Both the position numbers and the translations under genes were made by a program. A stretch of DNA of 64,000 bases from assembly GCA_036268375.1 (NCBI GenBank), contig DATAUH010000080.1:5074-69073 (forward strand). Reading direction: 5' to 3'. The DNA is from PALSA-243 sp036268375. Its GTDB lineage: Bacteria; Acidobacteriota; Terriglobia; Bryobacterales; Bryobacteraceae. The notes below the pieces were generated by a model, which was not told where the DNA came from, did no database searches, and worked only from the letters and a program-made list of their open reading frames with translations. Positions 8,648-17,113 of this stretch are shown here, piece after piece; positions within the stretch are counted from its first letter, which is position 1; every line of letters starts with the position of its first letter.

Positions 8648-9433
8648 ATGAACAAAAGTCTGTGGGGCACAAGCTTGGCCATAGTCGCCACGGCTGCGCT
8701 CGCCGGCTGCAATTCCACGCCGCCGGCGGCGAAAAAAGAGGAGTCCAAAGCCGCGCCGGTGTATTTCAAAGTCGATCCGGCTACCGCGGGCTCCGTCTCG
8801 GGAAAGGTCACATACAAGGGAAAAATCCCGCCCCACAAAGTGGTCGATATGTCGGAAGATCCGCAGTGCTCCGCGATTCACAAGCACTCACCGGTTCATG
8901 ACGATGCGATTTCAGCGGCGCGCGACGGATCGCTGGCGAACGTTTTTATTTACGTGAAGGCTGGCCTGGAGGGCAAGAAATTTGAGCCGCCGCCGCAGCC
9001 AGCCACGATCGACCAAAAGGGCTGCTGGTTCATCCCGCGCGTGGTGGGCATACAAACCGCGCAGACGCTGGATGTGGTGAATTCCGATCCCGTGACGCAC
9101 AACATCCACCCGCGCCCACACCTGAATCGTGAATGGAATCAGAGTCAGGATCCGGGAGCAGCGCCGTTGACGCGCCACTTCGTCGCGCCCGAGGTGATGA
9201 TTCGCGTGAAGTGCAACATCCATTCGTGGATGCACTCGTGGATCGGAGTGGTGGATAATCCTTACTTTGCAGTAACGGGCGCGGACGGCAAATTTGACTT
9301 GAGCAATCTTCCGCCGGGAAACTACACGATCGAAGCCTGGCAAGAGGAATTGGGAACATCGCAGCAGCAGGTGACGGTAACGCCGCAATCGAAGAGCGAA
9401 ATTCAATTCACGTTCCAGGGAGAAACGAAATGA
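8648..9433 (+). CDS. Cupredoxin-like lipoprotein with carboxypeptidase-regulatory-like domain
   Basis: A 261-residue lipoprotein (LAGC lipobox, Cys21). Residues His151, Cys189, His192 and Met195, in the context THNIH and VKCNIHSWMH, match the His...Cys-x2-His-x2-Met layout of a type 1 copper site. After it, NPYFAVTGADGKFDLSNLPPGNYTIEAW is a carboxypeptidase-regulatory-like beta-sandwich repeat. It overlaps the next gene by 4 nt (ATGA). With a di-heme peroxidase before it and a beta-propeller lipoprotein after it, an electron-carrier role in the envelope is likely, but copper binding is inferred from motif spacing. Confidence 0.8.
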   Translation: MNKSLWGTSLAIVATAALAGCNSTPPAAKKEESKAAPVYFKVDPATAGSVSGKVTYKGKIPPHKVVDMSEDPQCSAIHKHSPVHDDAISAARDGSLANVFIYVKAGLEGKKFEPPPQPATIDQKGCWFIPRVVGIQTAQTLDVVNSDPVTHNIHPRPHLNREWNQSQDPGAAPLTRHFVAPEVMIRVKCNIHSWMHSWIGVVDNPYFAVTGADGKFDLSNLPPGNYTIEAWQEELGTSQQQVTVTPQSKSEIQFTFQGETK

Positions 9434-10506
9434 AAGTAGCCGTGATGGGCGCAGTCGCGTTGGCCGCACTGCTGGCGGGATGTTCTTCGAACGGGCCGGA
9501 ACAGGCGTCGAAAGCGCCCGAATCCGCTCCAGCCGCAGCGCCTGCGCTGCCGAGCGGACCCAAGGCGTACATCAGCAACGAAACGTCGGGAGAGATGACC
9601 ATCATCGATCTGACGAAGCAGGAAGCCGTTGCGACCGTGGCCCTGGGCACGCGGCCACGCGGCATACATGCCAGCCCAGACAAGCAGACGATTTACGTTG
9701 CGCTGAGCGGCACCCCGCCCGCGCCCCCGGGAGTGGATGAAAGCACGCTGCCGCCGGCCGATCACAGCAAAGACGGCATCGGCGTTTGGGACGTGAAGCA
9801 GAACAAGATGGTGCGGACGCTGCAGGGCGGCTCGGATCCAGAAAATTTCACCGTCAGCAACGACGGCAAGACGATCTACGTGTCGAATGAAGATGCCTCC
9901 GGCGTGAGCTTTATCGACGTTGCGTCGGGAAAGGTGACCAACACCATCAAGACCGGTGACGAACCCGAAGGCGTATCGCTGACGCCCGATGGGTCACGAG
10001 TTTATTCGACCTCGGAAGACGACGGCACACTTTCGGTGATCGACCCCGTAAGCGCCAAGCTCATCAAGACGTTCAAAGTGGGCCACCGGCCGCGCAGTAT
10101 CGTGTTTATGCCCGACGGTAAGCACGGTTACTGTAATGCGGAAAACGATGGCGACATCCTCTACTTCGACGCGACGAAGAATCAGGTGATCAAGCCGATT
10201 CCGTTGGGCAAGCCGGGCGAGATTAAGCCGATGGGCCTTGTGTTCTCGCCCGATCACTCCAAGCTGTACGTCAGCACGGGCCGCGGTCGCAAGGTATTTG
10301 TAGTGGACACCGCGACCAATAAGCCGGTTGGTTCGTTTGAAGTGGGCCAGCGGCCATGGGGCATGGGAATTACGTCCGATGGTAAGACGCTCGTGACAGC
10401 GAACGGGCCTTCCGGCGATGTTTCGATCGTGGATCTCGGCACGCAAACGGTCACGAAGAAGATTAAAGCGGGCGGCGGCCCCTGGGGCGTGCAGATTATA
10501 GAGTAA
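9430..10506 (+). CDS. YncE-like beta-propeller lipoprotein
   Basis: A 358-residue protein with lipobox LLAGC (Cys18), an Ala/Pro-rich linker, then about seven repeats of the SxDGKxxYVSN...VIDxxxxKVxxTIKxG type (for example VSNDGKTIYVSNEDASGVSFIDV). This is the YVTN/YncE seven-bladed propeller. It starts within the stop of the cupredoxin-like gene. Such propellers often bind partner proteins or sense ligands; some in similar clusters accompany quinoprotein or cytochrome systems. It has no identifiable catalytic residues. The stop codon lies inside a perfect 20-bp palindrome. Confidence 0.85.
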   Translation: MKVAVMGAVALAALLAGCSSNGPEQASKAPESAPAAAPALPSGPKAYISNETSGEMTIIDLTKQEAVATVALGTRPRGIHASPDKQTIYVALSGTPPAPPGVDESTLPPADHSKDGIGVWDVKQNKMVRTLQGGSDPENFTVSNDGKTIYVSNEDASGVSFIDVASGKVTNTIKTGDEPEGVSLTPDGSRVYSTSEDDGTLSVIDPVSAKLIKTFKVGHRPRSIVFMPDGKHGYCNAENDGDILYFDATKNQVIKPIPLGKPGEIKPMGLVFSPDHSKLYVSTGRGRKVFVVDTATNKPVGSFEVGQRPWGMGITSDGKTLVTANGPSGDVSIVDLGTQTVTKKIKAGGGPWGVQIIE

Positions 10507-10520
10507 GTCCGGACTTACTC
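10501..10520. repeat. Perfect 20-bp palindrome over a stop codon
   Basis: GAGTAAGTCC is followed directly by its complement with no spacer, so both strands read the same over 20 bases. The TAA stop of the propeller lipoprotein is at 10504-10506. Lack of a loop and of a T-run makes a terminator unlikely; a dimeric protein-binding site is possible. Confidence 0.6.
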
Positions 10521-10586
10521 CGGAGCGTGGCGTTTGATTACTCGCAAAGGCAGAAAAACGTTGCGTTCCGCTTCAGAGTTCCGGCG

Positions 10587-10592
10587 TACAAT
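10587..10592 (+). promoter_or_regulatory. Candidate -10 box (TACAAT) for the isomerase/cytochrome/PQQ operon
   Basis: TACAAT differs from the sigma-70 consensus at one position. No good -35 hexamer lies 16-18 nt upstream, so the call is weak. It would give a leader of roughly 75 nt before the ATG at 10676. Confidence 0.3.
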
Positions 10593-10675
10593 GGCCTCAA
10601 TCACACGCGGTTCAGGTGGTCCATGCTCCGCATCTCGCATTGTGCGGTGGGCCGGAAAACAAAGAGGATACTGTC

Positions 10676-11731
10676 ATGGTGCTTAGCAGACGGGATTTCG
10701 GAAAAGCGGCGGTCGCCGCGGCGGGAGTGACGCGCGCATGGGCGGCGATCAACTCCAAGTTTGACGGCGTGCAGATCGGCGCCATCACCTACAGCTTCAA
10801 TTCCATTGCGCGTGACCCCGAGGCCATCATAAAAGCGATGGTTGACATTGGACTGGGCGAGGCCGAGCTTATGTCCAACCATTGCGAGGCGCTGGCCGGC
10901 ATGCCCGCGATGCCGAACTTCGGACGTGGTGGTGGCGCGGGTCGCGGTCGGGGTCAGGGACGTGGCGCAGATGCAACTGCGGCGCCTCCAAACGCGCAGG
11001 CAGCCGCGGGCGGTCCTCCACAGGGACGTGGACCTCGAGGCGGCGGTCGCGCGCCGTTGACTCCGGAGCAGCAGGAAGAGATGAACCAAGCGCGCGAGGG
11101 CGCAGCCAAGTGGAGAACCTCCGCAACCCCGGCCACCTGGAAAGGCGTGCGCAAGAAGTTCAACGACGCGGGCATTCAGGTTGCCCTGCTTTGCTACAAC
11201 ATGAACGACAACATGAAAGATGAGGACATCGAATACGGCTTTTCGATGGCCGAGGGCTTAGGCGTCAAGGCGATCTCCACCAGCACCACGCTCACCATGG
11301 CGAAGCGGATCGCGCCGCTCGCCGACAAGCACAAAATGATGGTCGGATACCACGGTCACGATCAAACCAGCGATCCCAATCAGACCGCGACGCTCGAAAG
11401 CTATGACACGCTGATGGCGTACGGCAAATACAACGGCATTAACCTGGACATTGGCCACTTCACGGCAGCCAACTATGATGCGGTCGCCTTCATCAAACAG
11501 CATCACGACAAGATCACCAACCTGCATTTGAAAGATCGCAAGAAGGACCACGGTTCCAATGTTCCGTGGGGACAGGGCGATACGCCCATTCGCGACGTGC
11601 TGCAACTCGTAAAAAAGGAAAAGTACGCCTTCCCGGCGAACATCGAGATGGAGTATCCGATTCCGGAGGGTTCCGATATCGTAGCCGAAATGAAGAAGTG
11701 CCTCGCTTATTGCAAGGACGCGCTGGCGTAG
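10676..11731 (+). CDS. Tat-exported sugar phosphate isomerase/epimerase-like TIM barrel
   Basis: A 351-residue protein of the xylose-isomerase-like TIM barrel family. It starts MVLSRRDFGKAAVAAAG, a twin-arginine signal (SRRDFGK), so it is probably exported folded. Barrel motifs include VGYHGHDQTSD, INLDIGHFTAANYD and ITNLHLKDRKKDHGSNVPWGQGDTPI, with acidic and His residues in metal-binding positions. A Gly/Arg-rich low-complexity insert of about 50 residues (around 80-130) separates strands 1-3 from the rest. AAAGAGGA lies about 7 nt before the ATG at 10676. The catalytic activity is unassigned; such proteins often sit in sugar-oxidation clusters, as here. Confidence 0.85.
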   Translation: MVLSRRDFGKAAVAAAGVTRAWAAINSKFDGVQIGAITYSFNSIARDPEAIIKAMVDIGLGEAELMSNHCEALAGMPAMPNFGRGGGAGRGRGQGRGADATAAPPNAQAAAGGPPQGRGPRGGGRAPLTPEQQEEMNQAREGAAKWRTSATPATWKGVRKKFNDAGIQVALLCYNMNDNMKDEDIEYGFSMAEGLGVKAISTSTTLTMAKRIAPLADKHKMMVGYHGHDQTSDPNQTATLESYDTLMAYGKYNGINLDIGHFTAANYDAVAFIKQHHDKITNLHLKDRKKDHGSNVPWGQGDTPIRDVLQLVKKEKYAFPANIEMEYPIPEGSDIVAEMKKCLAYCKDALA

Positions 11732-11779
11732 AATGCATGATTGGGCGCGTGGACGCCAAAGGATTTTGGGGAGAATCGA

Positions 11780-12691
11780 TTGTTGAGCAGAATTATTTTC
11801 GGGGCCGCCGCGCTGGCGCTTGCGCTTTCGGCCCAGCAGGCGCCGCCTGCTACGGGAACACAGACACAAAATCAAACGCCGCCCGCGGGCGGCCGGGGAC
11901 GTGGAGGCGCCGCGCCTCAGGGGGGCGGCGGAGGGGGCGGGTTCGCCAATGCGTTTCCGCAACACGAGCAGGCCGACCCGGCGCAGATCGAACGCGGCAA
12001 GGCGCTTTACGGCGTGCATTGCACGTTCTGTCACGGCTCTGACGTACGTGGCGGCGAAGGCGGCCCGAACCTGTTGCGATCGCAACTGGTGTTGAGCGAC
12101 AAGGCGGGAGAGGCGATCGCTCCGGTCGTTTTGAACGGACGCCCGGATGCCGGCATGCCGAAATTCAATCTGACCAACGAACAGATCTCTGACATCGCCG
12201 CGTTCATTCACAGCTTCCGCGTGGCCGGCTATGATGCCTCGCGCGAACGGCCTATCAGCATTCTTGTGGGCGACGCACAAGCAGGGGAAGCCTACTTCAA
12301 GACCAAGTGTGCGTCGTGCCATTCGCCCACGGGCGATCTGAAAGGATTCGCGAGCAAGATCACCGAACCGCGCGCGCTGCAACAGGCTTGGATGATGCCG
12401 GGCGGCGGGGGACGGGGTGGCCGTGGTGGTGGCGGCGGAAGCGCAGTTCCACCGACGACCGTGACCGTGACGATGCCGAACGGCCAAAAGATGGAAGGCC
12501 GCTTGTTGCGCATCGATGATTTTCTGGTGACGTTAAGCGATGCTAACGGTATTGAGCATTCTATTCGCCGCGACGGCAACGTTCCCAAAGTAGAGGTGCA
12601 CGATCCGCTCGAGCCGCATCGTGAACTGCTGCGCGTCTACACCGACAAGAATATTCACGACCTAACTGCTTATCTGGTGACCTTGAAATGA
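11780..12691 (+). CDS. Secreted di-heme cytochrome c with Gly-rich inserts
   Basis: About 303 residues, with an N-terminal signal segment (LLSRIIFGAAALALALSAQ). Two CxxCH heme motifs are present: CTFCH, in the context RGKALYGVHCTFCHGSD, and CASCH, in GEAYFKTKCASCHSPTGD. A Gly/Arg run near the N-terminus and another (PGGGGRGGRGGGGG) between the second heme and the C-terminal domain look like loop inserts. The start is probably TTG 11780 because GGGGAG (11768-11773) lies 6 nt upstream; a TTG at 11741 is also in frame. The gene overlaps the PQQ dehydrogenase by 4 nt and is the likely electron acceptor for it. Confidence 0.87.
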   Translation: MLSRIIFGAAALALALSAQQAPPATGTQTQNQTPPAGGRGRGGAAPQGGGGGGGFANAFPQHEQADPAQIERGKALYGVHCTFCHGSDVRGGEGGPNLLRSQLVLSDKAGEAIAPVVLNGRPDAGMPKFNLTNEQISDIAAFIHSFRVAGYDASRERPISILVGDAQAGEAYFKTKCASCHSPTGDLKGFASKITEPRALQQAWMMPGGGGRGGRGGGGGSAVPPTTVTVTMPNGQKMEGRLLRIDDFLVTLSDANGIEHSIRRDGNVPKVEVHDPLEPHRELLRVYTDKNIHDLTAYLVTLK

Positions 12692-14349
12692 TTTCGACCA
12701 AAATTCTCCTGCGTGTTGCGATTGGCTTGGCTCCGGTTCTTCTGGCGGCCCAGGGCCTGGACCCAACGCTGATCAACAAGCCGCTGAAGGAAGATTGGCC
12801 GACGTACAACGGCGACTATTCCGGTAAGCGCTACAGCGCGCTGACGCTGATCAATCAATCGAACGTTTCCCATTTGACGCTCGCCTGGGTGGCCCGCGTG
12901 ACTGCGGGGTCGGGCGGCGGAGGTGGAGGCCGCGGGGGTGGCGGCGCGCCCACCATCGTTGGCGGCGAAGGCAACGACACCGGGGCGACGGGTGCGAATA
13001 TCCGCGCGTCAATCCTGGAAGTGAACAGCAAGCTGTACTTTGCGACGCCCGACAACGCCTGGGCTATGGACGCGCGTGACGGCCGCATCCTGTGGCACTA
13101 CTTCTGGAAGACCAAGGGTGGCACCCACATCGGCAATCGCGGGCTGGGCATGTGGCACAACTGGCTCTACATGGAAACGCCCGACGATTACCTCGTCTGC
13201 CTGGACGCCACCACCGGCAAAGAGCGATGGCACGTGGAGATCTCGGACTTCAACCAACAGTATTTCTCCACTATGGCGCCGATCGTTGTCGGCAACCACA
13301 TCCTGGTGGGTACCGGTGACGATTTGGATGCGCCCGGATTCCTGCAATCGCGCGATCCCGAAACCGGCGCTTTGCAGTGGAAGTGGTTTTCCACGCCGCA
13401 GCAGAAGGGCGATGCCGGTCTGGATACTTGGGGCAGCCTGGACGCCGCCCGTCACGGCGGTGGGCAGATCTGGATCCCGGGCGCTTACGATCCCGATACG
13501 CATCTGTACATCACCGGCACGGGTAATCCAACGCCGGCGTACACGTCGCAATCGCGCGGACCGGGCGACAACCTTTACACCTGTTCGCTGGTGGCGATCA
13601 ACGTAGAGACCGGCAAGATGCAGTGGCACTTCCAGACTTCACCGCATGACACGCACGACTGGGATTCCACGGAGACGCCCATCATTGCGAACGTCACGAT
13701 AGACGGCAAGCCGCGGAAAGTCGTGATGCACGCCAGCCGCAACGGCTATTACTTCACCCTGGACGCGCTCACCGGGCAGCATATCGTTACGTCGAAATTT
13801 TCGGATACAGTGAATTGGGCCAAGGGCATCGATAAGCGGGGCGAGCCCGAACGCGACCCGGCAAAGGATTTCGATATCGCTGGGGCGCTGGTTTCGCCCG
13901 CGAATGGCGGCGTCACCAATTGGCCGCCTCCCGCTTTCAGTCCCGACGCCGGCCTCTTCTATGTTCCCCAGACCGACAGCTATGCAATGTACTACTTGAC
14001 CGAGACCGACCCTCGCGGCGCAATGGGCCTGGGCGGAAAGGACGAAGTGGGTCTGGGGTCGCTGGGCAATTACTTGACGGCGATCGATTACAAGACTGGC
14101 AAGATCGCGTGGCGCCACAAGTATCCCGGAAACGGTGGTATGAACGGCATGCTGACGACTGCGGGGAAACTGCTGTTCGCGGGCGACACGGCGGGGAATC
14201 TGGTGGCATACGATCCTGCCGATGGAAAGATCCTCTGGCACACGCGCCTCGGATCGGTTTCGAACGCGCCGGAAACGTACCTGCTGGATGGACACCAGTA
14301 CATTCTGATAGCTGCGGGCGACACGCTGTATTCGTTCGTGTTGTATTGA
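12688..14349 (+). CDS. PQQ-dependent alcohol/sugar dehydrogenase (quinoprotein)
   Basis: A 553-residue exported protein with a signal peptide (KILLRVAIGLAPVLLAAQG) and an eight-bladed PQQ propeller. Characteristic segments are DWPTYNGDYSGKRYSALTLIN, the tryptophan-docking type repeats AMDARDGRILWHYFW, CLDATTGKERWHVEI, HDTHDWDSTETPI, and the C-terminal GNLVAYDPADGKILWHTRLG. A GGGGGGRGGGG insert follows the first blade. It would oxidise an alcohol or aldose in the periplasm and pass electrons to the cytochrome c encoded just upstream (4-nt overlap). The substrate is not evident. A strong terminator follows. Confidence 0.92.
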   Translation: MISTKILLRVAIGLAPVLLAAQGLDPTLINKPLKEDWPTYNGDYSGKRYSALTLINQSNVSHLTLAWVARVTAGSGGGGGGRGGGGAPTIVGGEGNDTGATGANIRASILEVNSKLYFATPDNAWAMDARDGRILWHYFWKTKGGTHIGNRGLGMWHNWLYMETPDDYLVCLDATTGKERWHVEISDFNQQYFSTMAPIVVGNHILVGTGDDLDAPGFLQSRDPETGALQWKWFSTPQQKGDAGLDTWGSLDAARHGGGQIWIPGAYDPDTHLYITGTGNPTPAYTSQSRGPGDNLYTCSLVAINVETGKMQWHFQTSPHDTHDWDSTETPIIANVTIDGKPRKVVMHASRNGYYFTLDALTGQHIVTSKFSDTVNWAKGIDKRGEPERDPAKDFDIAGALVSPANGGVTNWPPPAFSPDAGLFYVPQTDSYAMYYLTETDPRGAMGLGGKDEVGLGSLGNYLTAIDYKTGKIAWRHKYPGNGGMNGMLTTAGKLLFAGDTAGNLVAYDPADGKILWHTRLGSVSNAPETYLLDGHQYILIAAGDTLYSFVLY

Positions 14350-14377
14350 TCGTTCGGAGTTAGCCCGTAGAGATCAG

Positions 14378-14413
14378 GCCCGCCGTCAAGCTCGCGGCGG
14401 GCTTTTCTATTTT
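14378..14413 (+). terminator. Intrinsic terminator after the PQQ dehydrogenase operon
   Basis: GCCCGCCG (14378-14385) pairs perfectly with CGGCGGGC (14395-14402) around a 9-nt loop, followed by TTTTCTATTTT (14403-14413). It lies 28 nt after the dehydrogenase stop and overlaps the end of the convergent polA gene. On the minus strand there is no T-run, so it acts mainly for the plus-strand operon. Confidence 0.85.
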
Positions 14414-16956
14414 GCGTCTCGCCAGTTGTCGCCCACGCCGACATCCACTAACAGTGGCACTTTCAACTCCCGCGCGCCTTCCATTTCGCGTTTCACCAGC
14501 GCCGAAAGCTCTGCGGACTCTTCGGGCGGGCATTCGAAAACGAGTTCGTCGTGCACTTGCAGCAGCATTACGCTGCGGAAGCCGCCGCTTTGCAGGGCGC
14601 TGTCGATGCGCACCATTGCCAGCTTGATCAAATCCGCCGCCGTACCTTGAAGCGGTGAATTTACTGCCGTCCTTTCCGCAAAGCCACGCGAATTCGGGTT
14701 ACGGCTGTTGATGTCGGGAATCGGGCGCTCCCGGCCGAACATTGTTCGCGTGACGCCGGTCTTGCGAACCTCAGCAATTGTGTCGTCAATAAACCGCCGC
14801 ACGCCTTGATAGCGCTCGAAGTAGTTCCAGATGTACTTTTCAGCTTCTTTGCGCGGAATACCCAGTTGGGCCGCCAGACCAAACGGACTAATGCCGTAGA
14901 CGATTCCGAAATTCACGGCCTTGGCGCTGCGACGCATGTCGGGCGTCACCATCGTGGGGTGCACGCCCAACACTTCGCTTGCAGTGCGCGTGTGGATGTC
15001 TTCGCCGCTACGAAAAGCCTCAAGTAGCAGCGGGTCTTCGGACATATGGGCCAGCAGTCGCAGCTCGATCTGGGAGTAATCCGCGACTAGCAGTTTCCAG
15101 CCTTCGCGCGGCACAAATGCCGCTCGAATTTCGCGCCCGAGTTCCGTGCGAATCGGGATGTTTTGCAAGTTTGGATTGGACGACGAAAGCCGGCCGGTGG
15201 CTGCGCCCGCCGCGTTGAAACTGGTGTGCAAACGGCCAGTATGGGGGTCGATCAGCGCCGGCAACGCATCCACATAAGTGCCCTTCAGTTTGGAGAGCTG
15301 GCGAAATTCGAGCACTTTGCGGACGATTTCGTAGTCGGGGGCCAGCTCTTCCAGCACGTCCGCCGCGGTCGAAATCGTCTTGCCTTTCCCGTACTTCACC
15401 GGAGCAGGCAATTTGAGATCTTCGAATAGGACGCGCCCCAGTTGCTGCGGCGAAGCAATGTTGAAGGGCTTTCCCGCCAGCGCGTGGATCTCTGACGTCA
15501 GCCGCCCGATCTCGCCGTCCATTAAGCGCGAGAGCCGCGCAAGCTCCGTCGAGTCGATGCGTACGCCTTCCCGCTCCATCCGAAGCAGCACGCGCGTCAA
15601 CGGCAGTTCGATGCTCGAGTACATGTCGCGTAAGCCGCGCGATTCCACTGCCGGCGCAAGATGGCTCCAGAGTTCCAGCGTCAAATCGGCATGCTGCTCC
15701 GGCGACGCCGCGAGTTTCAGATCGAGCCGTCGCTGCGCCTGAGCTTCCAATTGGCATCCGCCCGGGTCGGCATCCAACAGGAAGGCATAGAGCATCACAT
15801 CGTGATCGAAACCCGCCGCGTCGATTCCCATCCGGCTCAATTCCAGCATCGCGCTCTTCACATCACATGCGATCTTGATCGCGGAGGCGTCCTCCAGCCA
15901 AGGCTTCAGCTCGGCGAGCATCTCTCCCGATGCAGATCTGCCTTCACCCTGCTTCCACGCAAGGCCGATCGTGTCTAGCCCCAGCTCGCCTTCGGCCTTC
16001 GAAATCGAAACCGCCACCGGAACCCCCGCGGGTATTTCACCAGGCGACGTTAGCGGACGGTAATCTCGCGGCCGCGTGTCCTCGGATGGTCCTAACTCCT
16101 TCAAGAGGCTGTGAAACTCCATCTCTTTGTAGATGGCCTTCAGTAGGGAGATGTCGAATCCTCGAGCTTTCACCGCGTCGATTTCGAATGCCACCGGCAC
16201 GTCAATTGCGATCGAAGCCAGGCGCTTGCTCAGTTGAATGCGTTCAACATTATTCTGCAGACTCTCGCGATACATCTTTCGCGTCACTTCCGCGGCGCGT
16301 TCGATGGCGGCGTCCACAGAGCCGAACTTTTCGATGAGGTCGCGCGCGCCTTTTTCACCGATGCCGGGCGCGCCCGGGATGTTGTCCACGGCGTCTCCCA
16401 TCAGCGCCAGCAGGTCCGCAACCTGCGCAGGCAGCACGCCCATGAATTCTTTGACCCGCGCTGCGTCGTAGAGCGTGTCGTCTTTGGCCGGATTCAGCAT
16501 GTAGACATGGTCATTGACGAGCTGCAGCATGTCTTTGTCGCTGGAAACGATCACTACGTCGAGTCCCAAGCCTTCCACGCGGCGGGCCAGAGTGCCTATG
16601 ACGTCATCCGCCTCAAAACCGGGGTAATGCAGGATGGGGATGCGCATGGCTTCCAGGATGCGGCGGACATGTGGAATTTGATCCGCCAAGTCGGGCGGCA
16701 TCTCCGTGCGATTCGCCTTGTACTCGGGAAATTCCTGGACGCGGTGGGTAGGCTCACCGCTCTCAAAGATGGCTGCGATATAGGCGGGCGAATGCTCCTT
16801 CATTAGCTTGCGCAACATGTTGTTGAAGATGTAGATGGCTTCGGTGGAAAGGCCGGTGCTGGTGCGCATGGGCGGCGCCGCCGAGCGGGCGCGGGCATGG
16901 TAAGCGCGAAAAATGAAGCCGAAGGAGTCGATTAGGAAGAAGCGCGGGCGGGCCAC
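14407..16956 (-). CDS. polA: DNA polymerase I
   Basis: An 849-residue family A polymerase. The N-terminal 5'-nuclease domain shows LIDSFGFIFRAYHA, GFEADDVIGTLA and VSSDKDMLQLV, with GDAVDNIPGAPGIGEKGA as the helix-hairpin-helix. The polymerase domain has motif A (VADYSQIELRLLAHMSED), motif B (RRSAKAVNFGIVYG) and motif C (LLQVHDELVFE). In between, the 3'-5' exonuclease-like domain lacks the Asp-x-Glu pair (VAVSISKAEG where DTE is expected), so proofreading is probably lost. The start is a GTG at 16956; the nearby ATG at 16964 is out of frame. It repairs DNA and removes Okazaki primers in the cytoplasm. Confidence 0.96.
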   Translation of the reverse strand: MARPRFFLIDSFGFIFRAYHARARSAAPPMRTSTGLSTEAIYIFNNMLRKLMKEHSPAYIAAIFESGEPTHRVQEFPEYKANRTEMPPDLADQIPHVRRILEAMRIPILHYPGFEADDVIGTLARRVEGLGLDVVIVSSDKDMLQLVNDHVYMLNPAKDDTLYDAARVKEFMGVLPAQVADLLALMGDAVDNIPGAPGIGEKGARDLIEKFGSVDAAIERAAEVTRKMYRESLQNNVERIQLSKRLASIAIDVPVAFEIDAVKARGFDISLLKAIYKEMEFHSLLKELGPSEDTRPRDYRPLTSPGEIPAGVPVAVSISKAEGELGLDTIGLAWKQGEGRSASGEMLAELKPWLEDASAIKIACDVKSAMLELSRMGIDAAGFDHDVMLYAFLLDADPGGCQLEAQAQRRLDLKLAASPEQHADLTLELWSHLAPAVESRGLRDMYSSIELPLTRVLLRMEREGVRIDSTELARLSRLMDGEIGRLTSEIHALAGKPFNIASPQQLGRVLFEDLKLPAPVKYGKGKTISTAADVLEELAPDYEIVRKVLEFRQLSKLKGTYVDALPALIDPHTGRLHTSFNAAGAATGRLSSSNPNLQNIPIRTELGREIRAAFVPREGWKLLVADYSQIELRLLAHMSEDPLLLEAFRSGEDIHTRTASEVLGVHPTMVTPDMRRSAKAVNFGIVYGISPFGLAAQLGIPRKEAEKYIWNYFERYQGVRRFIDDTIAEVRKTGVTRTMFGRERPIPDINSRNPNSRGFAERTAVNSPLQGTAADLIKLAMVRIDSALQSGGFRSVMLLQVHDELVFECPPEESAELSALVKREMEGARELKVPLLVDVGVGDNWRDAK

Positions 16957-17089
16957 TCCGCCATGATAACGTCGCGCGAGGCTGCGAAATTCAGCGTGGT
17001 CTAGCCGGCGGCATACTGGTAAACCCAGGTCTATCTATGAATATTCTGGCTAGGCCCTGATTTCTTTAGCATATTTCGGTATATTAGAG

Positions 17090-17095
17090 TACAAT
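17090..17095 (+). promoter_or_regulatory. Candidate -10 box (TACAAT) before the ADOP permease
   Basis: TACAAT lies in an unusually AT-rich stretch (about 17033-17095) within a GC-rich genome, 18 nt before the ATG at 17114. A transcript starting about 7 nt downstream would have a leader of roughly 12 nt. No clear -35 box is seen. Confidence 0.35.
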
Positions 17096-17113
17096 CAGGT
17101 GATACGTAACGGG

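Noticed and set aside
10527..10730. Short plus-strand frame (67 codons) before the isomerase gene
   Set aside because: No ribosome binding site, basic shadow-like composition, and it overlaps the well-supported start of the isomerase gene.
17066..17093. AT-rich GCATAT...TATTAG stretch that resembles a dif site near the skew change
   Set aside because: Only the GCATA half fits the XerC arm; the XerD arm matches about 4 of 11 positions. A promoter before the ADOP gene explains the AT-richness better.
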